Below, in pieces: positions 12,810 to 24,967 of a stretch of 46,219 nt of DNA; within the stretch, counting starts at the first letter, position 1; the number at the start of each line of letters is the position of its first letter. Source of the DNA: Ichthyophthirius multifiliis (lineage: Eukaryota; Ciliophora; Oligohymenophorea; Hymenostomatida); assembly GCF_000220395.1 (NCBI RefSeq), contig NW_004086811.1:1-46219 (forward strand), given 5' to 3'. A program made the position numbers and the translations under genes. The notes beneath the pieces are model-generated. The model was not told where the DNA came from, did not search any database, and saw nothing but the letters and a program-made list of their open reading frames with translations.

Positions 12810-13329
12810 TCATAGTAAAGTTACACATAATTCATTTTATATATTTGATACAATTATTGGAACTCTAAATTTAAATTCATCTTTTTATGATTATTATATA
12901 TTATATTTTATATTAATTTTTACTTATTTAAATAACACCAAAGTTATCTAAAATTTAAATCTATTCTTTACAAACTTATTCTAAATAACTAAAATCTAGC
13001 TTTTTAAAAAAAATCATATGAATATGTTTTAAAAATTAAATAAATACTTTCACTTATAAATTTTAAGATTCATTATTTTCAATTATTACATATTTAACTT
13101 CTATATAATAAATTAATAAATTATTTAATTAAATTAGTATTTTACAATATTCTAATGGTTATAATATAACATCTGTAAAATGCTTTTTTTATTTTAAAAT
13201 ATATTATTAATGATCTAAATAGTATATAAAACTAACTTTAATTTAAAATTATGGAATGTTATCTTTTTAAGTCAAAGTAGCATATAAAGGTTCTTTAATT
13301 TTATAAGATCCTTTTTCAAATTTAATCAT
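12810..13329 (-). CDS. Unidentified small protein
   Basis: From an ATG at 13329 (MIKFEKGSYKIKEPLYATLT) the frame stays open through QPLEYCKILIQLNNLL, LDFSYLEQVCKEQIQILDNF and GVIQI, then a 43-base intron (GTAAAAATTAAT..AAAAAG) leads to NEFKFRVPIIVSNIQNELCV and TGA at 12810-12812. A second intron (GTGAAAG..AAAAAG) before LDFSYLEQ is possible and would not change frame. That makes about 140-158 residues with no membrane segment or signal peptide. The alternation of hydrophobic strands and helices suggests a folded globular protein. I do not recognise the family. Confidence 0.55.
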
Positions 13330-13469
13330 AAAAATAAAAAAAAATTTAACTTATAAAAATATAAAATAAAATTTTAATATAATATTAAAATTTATATAAA
13401 TTATGTAAAATTGCTTTTATTTATTTATGAAATATGTATAAAAATATGAATATAAATATGAATATAAAA

Positions 13470-13509
<40 letters not shown>

Positions 13510-13796
13510 TTTTTATATATATTAATATCTTTTACATAAGCTTTTTTATTTTTTTAATATTTTTGTTAAGCATTTATAATTTTTTTTTTCAAAATTTTTT
13601 TTTAATTATAATATTCTTAGAATATATTTATTTATTTTTATTTATTATATTTAGAATTATACATTATACATAATATTTATTCTTCAAAAATATTAATAAT
13701 TTTTTTTTCTGTTATATATTCTAGAAATAAATAATTTAAATTAAATTAAATTGTAATAAAGAAAAATGAAAATATAATTTTATTTAAATAAATATA
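13330..13796. other. Intergenic with AT-dinucleotide runs
   Basis: About 470 bases. It contains (AT)n near 13480-13515 and long T tracts. The rightward ORF at 13434-13673 is only Met/Asn/Ile/Tyr/Phe low complexity and is not believed. Confidence 0.6.
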
Positions 13797-14306
13797 TCAT
13801 ATATATTTTTATTGAATAAAACTTTATTATAATTTGTTTTTTTCTATTGGATATATAAATTGTGACGTTCTTAATCTTAAATCTGGACTTCTTGAAACAT
13901 AATATTAATAGTTTTGTGGGATATACTTAATACATTCGTTAAATTTTCTTTTCTTATAATATTCAGTTCTCTTTTCTAATCTATGAACTGGCTCATAATA
14001 TGTCAGATTTTTTTTTTCTAAATAATCTATATATTTTCTTTATACTGGCCTATGCTCAACTTTTACTTCTGGAATATAATCAATATAGGTTTTCTATATT
14101 GGTATAATTTCTGTCCATTCTTATCTTTGAGGAGGTGCTTGAATATATAAAGGTGTAACTATATATTAAGATGTTGGTACATATGAAGTTGTCTGTATGT
14201 ATGAAGGTGTTTCAATATATTGAATTTTAGTAGGTTAAGTTGAATTTACATTAGATTCATTTTTTTAATCTAAATTTAGTTTCATACAATTATATTAATT
14301 ATCCAT
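13797..14306 (-). CDS. Alveolin-like (epiplasmic/IMC) protein
   Basis: Intronless, 169 residues, start MDNQYNCMKLN at 14306 and TGA at 13797-13799. The central part is built from Val/Pro/Tyr/Glu-rich strings typical of alveolins: IETPSYIQTTSYVPTSQYIV, WTEIIPIQKTYIDYIPEVKV, EHRPVQRKYIDYLEKK, YYEPVHRLEKRTEYY. Alveolins form the filamentous layer under the alveolar sacs (the epiplasm in ciliates, the subpellicular network in apicomplexans) and define the infrakingdom Alveolata. The protein is short compared with most family members and lacks terminal Cys clusters apart from single cysteines near residues 7 and 130. The assignment rests on repeat composition, not on a catalytic motif. Confidence 0.75.
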
Positions 14307-14588
14307 TGTTTTATTTTGAATATTTTTGTTTTATTTTTTTATAAAAAAATAATTTTAATTTTTTTACATATATATATTTTTATAATATTAAATATTTGAT
14401 TTATTAATCATTAATATGTTTTATTTTTTATTTTTAGAAAATTTTTAATATTTATTAAAATTTAACATTTTTTAATTTAATTTTAATTAAAACTTTTTAT
14501 TAAGAAAAGAAAAAGTAAAATCTATTTTTTAATATTTTATTTATAATTAGGCGGTATATTAAAAAAAATATATATAATAACAAAAAAA

Positions 14589-15941
14589 ATGGGAATTCAT
14601 AAACTAATGGATTTATTAAGAGAAAAAGCTCCAAAATGTATAAAAACAGCAGATTTAAAATTTTATGGAGGTCGTTAAGTTGCATGTGATGCTTCAATGG
14701 TTTTTTAAAAAAATAAAAGTAAAATATTTAGTATATATATAAAAAAGGCAATGTATTAATTTTTGGCTACCACAAGTAGTTCATCAGATTTCCAAATATA
14801 CAATTTAACAGATAAAGATGGAAATAAAACAGCTCATTTAGTCGGTTTATTTAATCGTACAGTAATGCTTATTGATAGTGGAATAAAGCCTGCATGGATT
14901 TTTGATGGAAAACCCCCTGAATTTAAATCTGGTGAAGTATTTTTTTTTTTTTAAATATAAAAAACTAATTAATAAAAAAGCTTACAAAAAGACAAAAAGC
15001 AAAAGCAAATGCATTAGAAAAATAGAAAGCAGCTTTAGATATTGGAGACATGGAAGAAGCTTTAAAAATGGAACAAAGAAATTTATTTATAACAAAAGAC
15101 ATGAAAAATGATGCGATTAAAATGCTCCAATTATTAGGAGTTCCTGTAATTCAAGCTCCTTGTGAAGCTGAAGCTTAATGTGCAGCTCTTACAAAGGCTA
15201 AAAAAGTATTCGCTACAGTAACTGAAGATATGGATGCCTTAACTTTTGGGACTCCGACTTTATTAAGGGGTTTGAATAGTAAAAAAGAGCCTATTATAGA
15301 AATCGATTATAATTTGATGTTATAGGAATTAGAATTGACATAGGAATAATTTGTAGATTTGTGCATACTTTGTGGATGTGATTATTTAGTTAGAATCGAT
15401 GGTATTGGGCCTATTACGGCTTATAAATTAATTAAAGAACATTTAACTTTGGAAAATGTGATTGCTTATATGGAAAAGGCAAATGATGAAAATTCTAAAA
15501 AATAAAAATTTAAAATTCCAAGCGAATATAATTATGTTGGAGCTAGAGATTTGTTCTTTAATCCAGTTATTGAAGATCCCGAAAAAATGGAGGTTTATAT
15601 GTTTATAGACTTTTATAATATATATTTATTTATTTATTTAAAAATTTAGTTAAAATGGACGAAACCAGATATTGAAGGCTTAAAATAATTTTTAGTTTAA
15701 GAAAAAGGATTTAATGAAGATAGAGTTATGAATTAAGTTAGTAGAATATTAGTATTTTTTTGTTTAAATTTATTTATTTAATATATTATTATTATGTTAG
15801 AAAGCTAAAGAATAAAAAGGTGCTTAGTCGAGATTAGATAACTTTTTTACAATTAATTAAAAAAGTTCATCGAAAATTTCTAAAGATAAAGATAAAAAAG
15901 GAACAAAAACATCGACAATAGAAAAAAAAATTAAAAAATGA
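14589..15941 (+). CDS. FEN1: Flap endonuclease 1
   Basis: Five exons (14589-14699, 14748-14936, 14981-15592, 15650-15751, 15801-15941) give 384 residues, the size of eukaryotic FEN1. The N-domain starts [12 protein letters not shown] and includes ACDASM with the first metal-binding Asp, then [19 protein letters not shown]. The I-domain has APCEAEAQCAAL and [30 protein letters not shown] carries the last acidic ligands and the helix-hairpin-helix. The C-terminus has the PCNA-binding box SRLDNFFTI followed by a Lys-rich tail. FEN1 removes 5' flaps in Okazaki-fragment maturation and long-patch base excision repair. The intron at 14700-14747 must be removed to join DASM to AMYQFL. Stop TGA at 15939-15941. 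Confidence 0.97.
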
Positions 15942-16449
15942 TAATTACATTATAATAAATATATTTAAAAAATATTATATTATATTATATATATGACTAA
16001 ATAAATTTATTATATTTATTTTTATTAATGTTTTTAATACTTCTTATATTTTCTTAAATTTATTTTATATTTTTTAAAATATAATTAATAAAAAAATATA
16101 AAATCTATTATTTTTAAAGATTTAAAAGATATTTTATTTTCAAAAATATTTTTTTTGAAATATTATAAACGATGCACTTATTATTATAATATTTTTTTAT
16201 TTCTAATATAATTAAATAAAAATTAAAATATAAAAATCAAATTTAAAATTTTTTGTAAGATATCTACATTTATATCTCATTTTTTTAATATATTATATTT
16301 TATTAGGATAAGAAAACTAAAAATTAATTAAAAAAAAAAAGTTTTTATGATAATATATACTTTTTTTGCTTATTAAATTACAAATAAATTATTATATTTA
16401 TAATTTTTTAACAAAAAATAATAATAAATAAGAAAATACACAAATTTAA
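15942..16449. other. Intergenic
   Basis: About 510 AT-rich bases between two rightward genes (3' end of FEN1, 5' region of the Myb gene). No further gene or motif seen. Confidence 0.5.
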
Positions 16450-18177
16450 ATGAATTTATTGATAAAAAGTTAATAAGATTAGCCAAACATAAAACTTTCA
16501 ACAATAATAATTGATGAAGAAATTTTTTAACTAAACTCTTATTTGAAGTTTTTGAATACTTTATCATAAAAAAATAAAGAGTACTAATAGAAGCTTAAAA
16601 AAGCCATTTAAAACATAAAAATAAGGTAAGAAGAGAATATACAAAGAATATCTTTTTTACAAAAAAAGTTCTAATAAATAAAAATAGATGAAATAGAGAA
16701 AAAGGACTAGCAAATATATTTAGAAAACGGCCATTAAATATAAGGCATTTCTTTTTATAAATTCGAATAATATTAAACGCCTCCAGCTACCCAAGTTTTT
16801 AAATTAATGTCTAGAAAATGCAGTAATATCATGAGAAGATAATTTGACGATTATAAATAAATTTAAAACGAAAAAAAAAAATATCTAAATGAATATTTAA
16901 TGGAAGAAATAAGCCTGAATATACAAAATGCAATCGCGTTTGTATTACAAAACAGTAATGAAAGTATAAAAAAGTAAAAAAATTAACATTAATATTTAAA
17001 TAAGTATAAGAGTATGGAAAGTCAAGATTTCTTTTTAAATTAACTACTCACAATAATTTTTTAGAAAAAGGAACTTTATTATTCTATAGATATATTTTAA
17101 CTTACTGCTCTTATAAACAAAGGAATTTAATAATAATAATAAAATTGTTTATAAAAATTAGAAAATATAGACGCTTTATCTATTTTTTAATTTTAATGTA
17201 GAATTAGAATGAATTAAATTGGAAAAAAAAATGATAAACTTAATTCAGATTGGAATACTGAAGAAGATTTTTTGTTAAAAAATGCAGTTTAAATATATGG
17301 AGAAAAATCATGGCAGCAAATCAATATATGCTTAAATGGAAGAAATAGAGCCGAAATAATTTATAGATGGAAAAGTTTAAATCCTTGTATTTCTAAAGGT
17401 AGATGGAAATTAGAAGAAGATATTAAGCTGGCAATTTTATAAGAATTTTATAATAAACAAAATGCAAGTAATAGATGGTGTCTTATTTCGAAGTTTTTCT
17501 AAAATAGATCTTAAGTACAAATAAGGGAAAGGTGGTGTAACTTATTGGATCCTGAATTAAAACTTACTTAATGGAATAATAAAGAAGATTAAATGTTATT
17601 AAAATTGGCACTTTAAATGAAAGGTTAATGGGCTAATATAAGTAGGATGTTTTAAAGTAAAACTGATAATTAAGTTTTGAGAAGATGGAAAAACCTATTA
17701 AACAATACTAATAGTATTATATGCTAGAAATAAAATATTAATGTCCATAAAAAAGTTTTTTAAATTTTTTAATTGACACCTTAGTTGGCTGAAATTTTGA
17801 GGAAAGGGAAAAATTAACAGAAAGATAGGAAAACGAACAAAAAAATAAATAGTAAATAATATATTTAAAATGAAAATACCGTTATTAAATCTTCTTTTTA
17901 GGGAGAAAATTTTTCATTTGTTAATTTAAATGAAATTTCTTCGCCTTCATATTAAACTGAAAATTTTAAAAAAGCTTATAGTAAAGATTAGTAGATAATA
18001 CAATAAAATCTAAAGTATGAGTTTTAAATAGAGAGTTAAGTTTATGGAAAAGAAAATAATTGTAATTTTACAGATTAAAATAATGTAGTTAATAATATTA
18101 AAATGAAAACTAAATAAGAGGAAATATGGGATTAATAGAGTATTATAACTAAAAAAATTAAAAAATATACGGATTGA
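16450..18177 (+). CDS. Multi-repeat Myb DNA-binding protein (SNAPC4/c-Myb-like)
   Basis: One uninterrupted frame of 575 residues. Residues 1 to about 260 are Gln/Lys-rich helices (many TAA codons). From about 268 there are consecutive SANT/Myb repeats with the spaced tryptophans: DWNTEEDFLLKNAVQIYGEK, then SWQQINICLNGRNRAEIIYR; GRWKLEEDIKLAILQEF and RWCLISKFFQNRSQVQIRER; QWNNKEDQMLLKLALQMKGQ and WANISRMFQSKTDNQVLRRW. The many-repeat layout behind a long helical N-terminus resembles SNAPC4, the Myb subunit of the snRNA-promoter complex, but a generic R1R2R3 Myb regulator fits too. The C-terminal about 140 residues are unstructured. Start MNLLIKSQ at 16450 is the first in-frame ATG of the open stretch. 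Confidence 0.85.
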
Positions 18178-18721
18178 AAATATTTTTGTTTTGTATAAAT
18201 TATCTTTTTTTATTTATATTCAAACTTAACTATTTAAAAATACTCTAAATTTTTGTTTATTGATAATTAGTTTATTTCATATTTTAATAAAAATAATTAG
18301 AGCTTATCTATTATATTACTAATTTAATAAATTAACAAAAATTAGCAATTTACTATTAATGATATTACTAGTGTTGGCTATATGTTTATAACATAAATAT
18401 ATATATAAAAAAAAAACTTTGGCTATTTGTAAATAAAAAATTGTTTAAGAAATAGTAAATATATTTTATAATTAATAATATTTTTGTTTATTTAAAATGA
18501 AAATTAAATTAATAATTCAAAACTGTTAAAAATTAGAAATAAATTCATTAATTTTTTTTTTGAATATAATTTTAGAAGAATTTTAAAGTTTAAAAGATTA
18601 AAAATTATTTATTTTATAAATAAGTTACTTTTTATATAATGGATTTATTTTAAATAAAATTTATTAATATTTAATAAATTAAAAAAGGTTTATTCTTTAG
18701 TTGATATGAAATATATATATA

Positions 18722-18766
<45 letters not shown>

Positions 18767-19083
18767 TACGCAATCTAAAATGTTTGTTAAATATTTTTTT
18801 TTCATGATTTTGAAATATATTTTAATTATAATTTAATTTTTATATAATAATAATTTTAAATTAAAAATTTAAATAAAAAAATTAAAAAATATATTTATTT
18901 TGAAATAGAAAATCTAAAAGAAATAATAATTTATAAATTAAAAAAATGTTTATTATATAAAAAAAATAATTAAATTATATATAAAAATATATAAAGATAT
19001 ATTTTAAAGAATATAATAATTATAAAATATTACTATATAAAACAATAAATATCAAAACTTGTTAATTTTCCTCTACATATAAA
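18178..19083. other. Intergenic, AT-rich
   Basis: About 900 bases between two rightward genes, almost pure A/T with a long (AT)n run (listed separately). No gene or structured RNA recognised. Confidence 0.6.
18725..18762. repeat. (AT)n dinucleotide repeat
   Basis: Nineteen uninterrupted AT units in the spacer upstream of the aspartyl-tRNA synthetase gene. Able to form a cruciform; no specific role inferred. Confidence 0.95.
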
Positions 19084-20840
19084 ATGTCAGACTAATAATA
19101 ATAATAATAACTTTAAGAAGATGCCTAAAAGACTGTCTAATAATAACAAAGAAATCCCAAGAAATTAGAAAAGGAACAAGAAAAGGAAAGAAAGCGTTTA
19201 GAAAAAGAAGCCGCCTTATTAAAAGAATAAGAAGAAAAATGGTAAAAAGAGCTTCAAGAAGACACATCAAAAAATTTATATGGAGACTACCCAATAGTAT
19301 AAAGTTAAGATAAGACTAACCGTAAATGGACAAAAGTAATAAAATAAAATATTAAATAATAAAAAATATTATATAAAAATTATTAAATAAAAACTAGGTA
19401 AAAGATATTGACGAAAAACTTGTCGGATAGACAGTATTAATCCGTTCTCGTATTCACACTTCTAGAGTAAAAGGAAATGTTGGTTTTTTAGTTTTAAGAG
19501 AATAGTTTTTCACAATATAAGCCATGGCTTAGAAGACAGATTAAGTATCTAAAACAATGCTTAAATGGATTGGAAAAGTCCCTTGCGAATCTTTAGTTGA
19601 TGTATATGCTAAAGTAAGTTAACCAGAAGTTGAAATTAAGAGTACTACTTAAAAGGTTGAACTTTAAATTGAAAAAATTTACTTGGTAAGTCGCTCTAAA
19701 GCAGTTCTTCCTTTTTAATTGGAAGATGCTTCTAGATAAATGAAGAAGGAAGACTAACTTAAAGAATATCAATAAAATTAAGAATAATAATAAGAATAAA
19801 AGCAAGAAAAATAATAATAGGAAGAAGAATAGAAGGAGAACAAATCCGTGGTTGTAAATATGAAAACTAGATTAGATAATCGTATTATTGATTTAAGAAC
19901 ACCTGCAAAATAAGCTATTTTTAGACTTTAGTCAGGAATATGTTAACTTTTTAGAGAATATTTAATCTCTTAAGATTTTGTTGAAATTCACACTCCGAAA
20001 TTGATTGGAGGAACTTCTGAAGGTGGTTCAAATGTTTTCAAATTAAAATATTTTAAATAAGATGCCTGCTTGGCTCAATCTCCTTAATTATACAAATAAA
20101 TGTGTATTCAAAGTGATTTTGAAAGAGTTTTTGAAATTGGACCTGTTTTTAGAGCTGAAAATAGTTTCACCCATAGACATATGTGCGAGTTCACAGGCTT
20201 GGATATTGAAATGACTATAAAAGAAAATTATCATGAATTATTGGACCTTTTTGCTGAACTTTTTATTTTTATTTTCTAAGGAATAGAGTAAAGATATAAG
20301 AAAGAATTGGAAGCCATTAATAGCTAATTCCCTTTCGAGCCTTTCAAAATTAAAACTCCAATAGTTAAACTTACATTTGAAGAAGGTTGTAAATTATTGA
20401 AGGAAGCCGGAATTGAACAAAGTGTTCATGAAGACTTGGATACTGATGTAGAAAAAAAACTTGGGTTGATAGTTAGGGAGAAATATGATACTGATTTTTA
20501 CATGATGCATAGGTATCCAGTATCTGCTAGACCATTCTATACTATGCTTTGCCATGATGACCCTAGATTTACTTTGTCATATGATTTCTTTATGAGAGGT
20601 TAGGAAATTACATCAGGGGCTTAAAGAAATCACGACCCAGCTTCACTTGCTATAAGAGCTTAGGAATGTGGAATTAATGTTGATACTATTAAAGAATACA
20701 TTGATTCTATGGCTTATGGAGCTTATCCTCATGGTGGATGTGGTATTGGACTTGAAAGGGTTTTGTTCTTGTATTGTGATTTATATGATATTAGAAACGG
20801 GTGTATGTTTCCAAGAGATCCTAAAAGACTTGCTCCTTGA
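19084..20840 (+). CDS. DARS1: Cytosolic aspartyl-tRNA synthetase
   Basis: Two exons (19084-19335, 19398-20840), 564 residues. The start is MSD followed by six TAA codons read as Gln, then a Lys/Glu-rich helical extension typical of eukaryotic AspRS. The OB-fold anticodon domain includes [18 protein letters not shown]. Class II motifs: motif 1 around [17 protein letters not shown], motif 2 [17 protein letters not shown], motif 3 [15 protein letters not shown]. The C-terminus [16 protein letters not shown] is characteristic of the cytosolic eukaryotic enzyme. A Gln/Glu-rich insertion (about 19760-19850) separates the anticodon and catalytic domains. It charges tRNA-Asp. Stop TGA at 20838-20840. 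Confidence 0.97.
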
Positions 20841-22393
20841 TTCAATTTTATTTTATTTAGTTTTTTGTATTGATTTTTATATTTTTTATTATTAATAATG
20901 TTCTTTTTTTATTTTAGAAAAACTGAAAAAAATTCAAAATATTTAAAATATTTAATTAATTTAAATAACTATTCTTATTTATATTTCTATTATATAATTA
21001 TGTAGAGATATATAATATTATTATTTTTTTTATTTTTTTTATTTTTAGAGAAAAAAAAAATTATTATTAAATTTTTATATAAAAAATTATATATTAATAA
21101 TAAAATTTAATTTAAGAATTTAAATATTTTAATTATTATAATATAAATAAAAAAAATTCAAAATTTAAAAGATATTTTATTTTATAATTATTTCTAATAT
21201 TAACTAACAAAAATATCAATATATTAAAGTAAACATTAAAAATAAGTAAAGTAAGTTTATAATTATATAAAATATATATAGTATGACACAAATATATTTT
21301 CCTATAAAGTTTTTAATATTTATGGTAAATATATACATTTTTTTATTTTTTATATATAAAAGTTGTTTTTATTCTTATATAATTTAAATATTTTTTTTTA
21401 ATTTGACTTCATTAAATTATTTTATATATAATGTAATTAAAAATATTTTAAAGTATATATATACATAATTCAATGATAAAATTTAATATCTCTTTGACTA
21501 TCATTATATACATTAACACTTAATAAATAAATAAAAAATATTTATAAAATCAATTTATGAATTATATATATTTATTGTATAATTTAATAAAGAGTTATAT
21601 AAAAAATAATTATGTAAAATAAATTAATTTTTAAAATTTTTATAAATAGAAAAAATGTTAAATATATTAATATAATCAAAATAATATATAATTATTATTT
21701 AAATAAAATAATAAAAATAACTTTTAAATTTAACAAAAGATAAAATATTTAAATATTAATATTAACATATAGAAACCTTATTATATAAATTATATATCTT
21801 TGATTCTTTATGTTTTTTTTATTTCATTTAATTAATTTTCATGTAAATTTTGTTTTGTCAAAAGGATTATTGAATTTAACCCGTTTAATATAAATTTTTT
21901 ATTATATTAAAATTATAATATTCTATTATTATTTATATATTTTTATGCATATTTTTGTATTTTTAATACTTTCCATTTCTTTTATTTTTATATTTTTTAA
22001 AATGAAATATAAATATTTTTATTCGGTTTATACTCAAATATTTTTAAAAAAGTTAATATATTTGAGGTTAATAGATAATATTTATATTTTTCCTTTCAAA
22101 TATTTTTTTTAAAAAAAAATATATATATATAATTAATATTTATATATAGCCTTTTTTAATTTGTTTTTTTTTTTTTTGAAAATAATTTAAAATTATTCCA
22201 ACATTTTAAATTTAAAAAATATGATTAAATCTTTAAAATATTATCTTTAAATATCATATATAATAAATATTATATATATTTCTTCTGTTTTTTTTATTTC
22301 TTCTATGAATAATGCTAATATTAATAAAAATATAAATAATAAAAAACAAATTAATTAGGACGGAAAAAAAAAGAATAGAAATAATATTAAATT

Positions 22394-22432
<39 letters not shown>

Positions 22433-22445
22433 AGAAATATAAAAT
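20841..22445. other. Long AT-rich intergenic region
   Basis: About 1.6 kb between two rightward genes. Mostly A/T with no recognisable gene. Two local features: a slightly G+C-richer patch at 21839-21976 with a 45-codon leftward ORF (see findings), and an uninterrupted run of 28 A at 22398-22425 just upstream of the RING gene. Confidence 0.6.
22398..22425 (+). repeat. Poly(A) tract upstream of RING gene
   Basis: Twenty-eight consecutive A residues, 20 bases before the chosen start of the RING-H2 gene. An ATG at 22305 is in frame with that gene through this tract (it would encode a lysine run), but its T-rich leader argues against its use. Confidence 0.9.
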
Positions 22446-23264
22446 ATGTTTTATAATTGTAATGGAATTCAAGTATAAATGGATCATAATGGAATAGTAG
22501 TAAGCAATGGAAATTAAGTAATTTAAATGAATAGTAATGGAATAACAGCAAATAATCAAAAAGTAGGCAAAAATGCATAATATAGAGCTAATTCTAATAC
22601 TAATTCTAATATTAATTATAATACAAATTCTAATAGTAATTCTAATTTTAATTTTTATACAAATACAAATACCTTTACTAATTTTTATTCAAATAATAAT
22701 TTTAATCCATTTAATTAACCATTTTTTAATTAATTTAATCCCTAAAATATGTTTTAAAATAATTTTTAACAAAATAATAATTAATAAAATTAGAATTTCT
22801 ACTAATATTAAAATTTTAATAATTAATAAAATTAACAACATAATAATTCAAATAATATAAATAATAATTAACACAATAACTATTATGAAAATTAGGAAGA
22901 TGAAGATTTTAATGAAGAATATGAAGAGAGTGAAAATGATTAGGATGAAGAATATGAAGAAAATGATTAAGATAGCTAAATTGATGAATATGAAAATGAT
23001 TAATCTTAATAAAAAGGATTAACTAAATAAGAAATTAATTCCATTCCTTGTATTGTATATACTAAAAAATAAATTAGAAATAAAAATCATAATAAAAATT
23101 AATTTACTTCATAAAATAATTGTTCAGTATGTATATCATAATATAAAGAGGGAGAAACTCTAAGAATATTACCTTGTTTTCATTAATTTCATAAGAATTG
23201 TATTGATAAATGGCTTTAGGATAAAATAACTTGCGTTATTTGCAAATAAAATGTTATTTAATGA
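22446..23264 (+). CDS. RING-H2 finger protein, probable E3 ubiquitin ligase
   Basis: Intronless, 272 residues. The first about 135 residues are Asn/Gln/Ser/Tyr low complexity (GNCNG-like turns MDHNGIVVSNGN, then ANSNTNSNINYN). An acidic stretch follows (QEDEDFNEEYEESENDQDEE), and the C-terminus is a RING-H2 domain at about residues 226-267: CSVCI, then LPCFHQFHKNCIDKWLQ, then TCVICK, giving Cys-X2-Cys ... Cys-X-His-X2-His-X2-Cys ... Cys-X2-Cys. A C-terminal RING after a disordered acidic region is the layout of many cytosolic E3 ligases (RNF126/praja type). Substrate unknown. Stop TGA at 23262-23264 directly after the domain. Confidence 0.9.
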
Positions 23265-23714
23265 TAATTTATTATTTTTTATCTCATATATATTTATTTT
23301 TAATTATTTTCTATCTTATTGTTATATTTTATATTTTATTAGAACAAAAAATTTATATATGTATAAAAAATTAATCAATATTTTTATTTATTTATTATAA
23401 ATAATTTTTTCGTTAAAATATAATATTTTAATTATATTTTTGAAAAATAGTTTATATATTTTAATAATTTTTCGTTATTTTATAAATTTATTATATTTTA
23501 TTTATGAATATATTAGGCATTATTTATTTTTTATATTTAATATGCTAAAGAATTTTTTTTTTTTAAAAAAAAAATCATCTAGTAAATTTTTTAATATAAT
23601 TAATAAAAAAATAATAAAATCTTATTTTAATTTATTAATTAAACTTGTATATAAATACATAAACAAATATAATATAAAAATAATTAAATAAATTATTTAA
23701 AATAAATTAATAAT
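23265..23714. other. Intergenic
   Basis: About 450 bases between rightward genes. A rightward ORF at 23440-23691 is Ile/Phe/Tyr/Lys low complexity without codon bias and is not accepted as a gene. Confidence 0.55.
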
Positions 23715-24476
23715 ATGATTTCTATAAATAATGTATAATCTGACACTAAAAATAACGTTGAAGATGATTCATTTTTTAAAATACTCAGATATTAGCAAAA
23801 AATAGTTGATAAAATTGAATCACTTCATTAAAAAAATGTAGAATAAAATTAATATGCACCTAAAAATAAAGAAAAAATAATACATAACACTACACTTTAG
23901 TTCTTTTCAAAAGACTAGCCTATATTAAACAACTAATAAATATAAAGTTAGAACAATTTGAATACAATTATTGACAATAAAACTATTACCTTGAAATGGA
24001 TGTTTCTGAAAAGTAAAATCATAATACTTATTAAAATAGTTATTTATAAAAATAATAACATCTTTAAGAAATTGCTTAAAAAATATATATAAAAGGTATT
24101 GACTTTTAATATGAATAATATGAAAATGATGAAGATAAAAGCTAAAATTATAAAACAATCAAATTTGATAATGAAAAAAATTGGAAATAAATAAAAGAAG
24201 CTCCTGCTTTTGTTCTTGAATACCTGCCTTACAAAATAAAAACTGAAAATTAATAAAGCCATAAAAAGTTTTTGAATTTTCTTTCTCCTACTATTAATTA
24301 TGATACTAAATATAAGTTATCTTTACTTAATACTAGTTATGCTAATAGTAAGAATGTGGAATATTCTAATTTGGATTTTTTCCAAAATGATTTAATTAAA
24401 TAAAATGTAAAAAAAAATTTAAAGTAAAATCTTATATTTGATAAATAATAAGATTGTAATTATTGAAAATTTAATA
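23715..24476 (+). CDS. Unidentified Gln/Asn/Lys-rich protein with an apparent frameshift
   Basis: The first part starts at 23715 (MISINNVQSDTKNNVEDDSF) and reads as coding to about 23990 (LRYQQKIVDKIESLHQK, QFFSKDQPILNNQQ). The second part is coding in another frame from about 23990 to the TGA at 24474-24476: LEMDVSEKQNHNTYQNSY, FDNEKNWKQIKEAPAFVLEY, HKKFLNFLSPTINYDTKYKL. No GT..AG intron between the two keeps phase: the only AG after the blocking TGA (near 23973) gives the wrong phase with the available donors. An indel near the AATAAAACT run is the simplest reading. About 250 residues if joined. Family not recognised; no signal peptide or membrane segment. Confidence 0.55.
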
Positions 24477-24967
24477 AAAAAGGAATTAATGAAATAACAA
24501 TAAATATATTAAAATTATACTTAATGAAATATAAAATTTGTAATTTTTTGAATAATATATATAAATATATTATATATATATATATTTATGAATTTTTTTA
24601 TATATATTTATTCTATGTATTTAATTTTTATACATCAATTCAATTAAATATTTGATATTTTTAATTTTATTTTTTTTATATAATATTTATAATAAGATTT
24701 ATTAAGTTTTTATATTTGTTATTAAATTTTATGTAACTATTATTTTGAAGATATATAAATAATATATATTTTATTTATAAAAAATATATAAAAAATTTAC
24801 TTACTAACATTTAATTAAAAATTTTTTATAAGAAATATTTAAAAAATAATAACTGATAAATTAATATTTATAAAAAATAAACAAATCAAAAAAAAAAAAA
24901 AGGAGATAATAAATATTTTAATACATTAATTCTTATGTAAAATAACAAATATGCCTATATCTGATTT
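24477..24967. other. Intergenic, convergent gene ends
   Basis: About 490 bases, nearly pure A/T, between the rightward unidentified gene and the C-terminal end of the kinase gene. Nothing recognised. Confidence 0.5.

Noticed and set aside
22305-22445. In-frame upstream ATG extending the RING protein by 47 residues
   Set aside because: It would translate the 28-base poly(A) tract, and its leader is T-rich, unlike the A-rich context of the other starts here.
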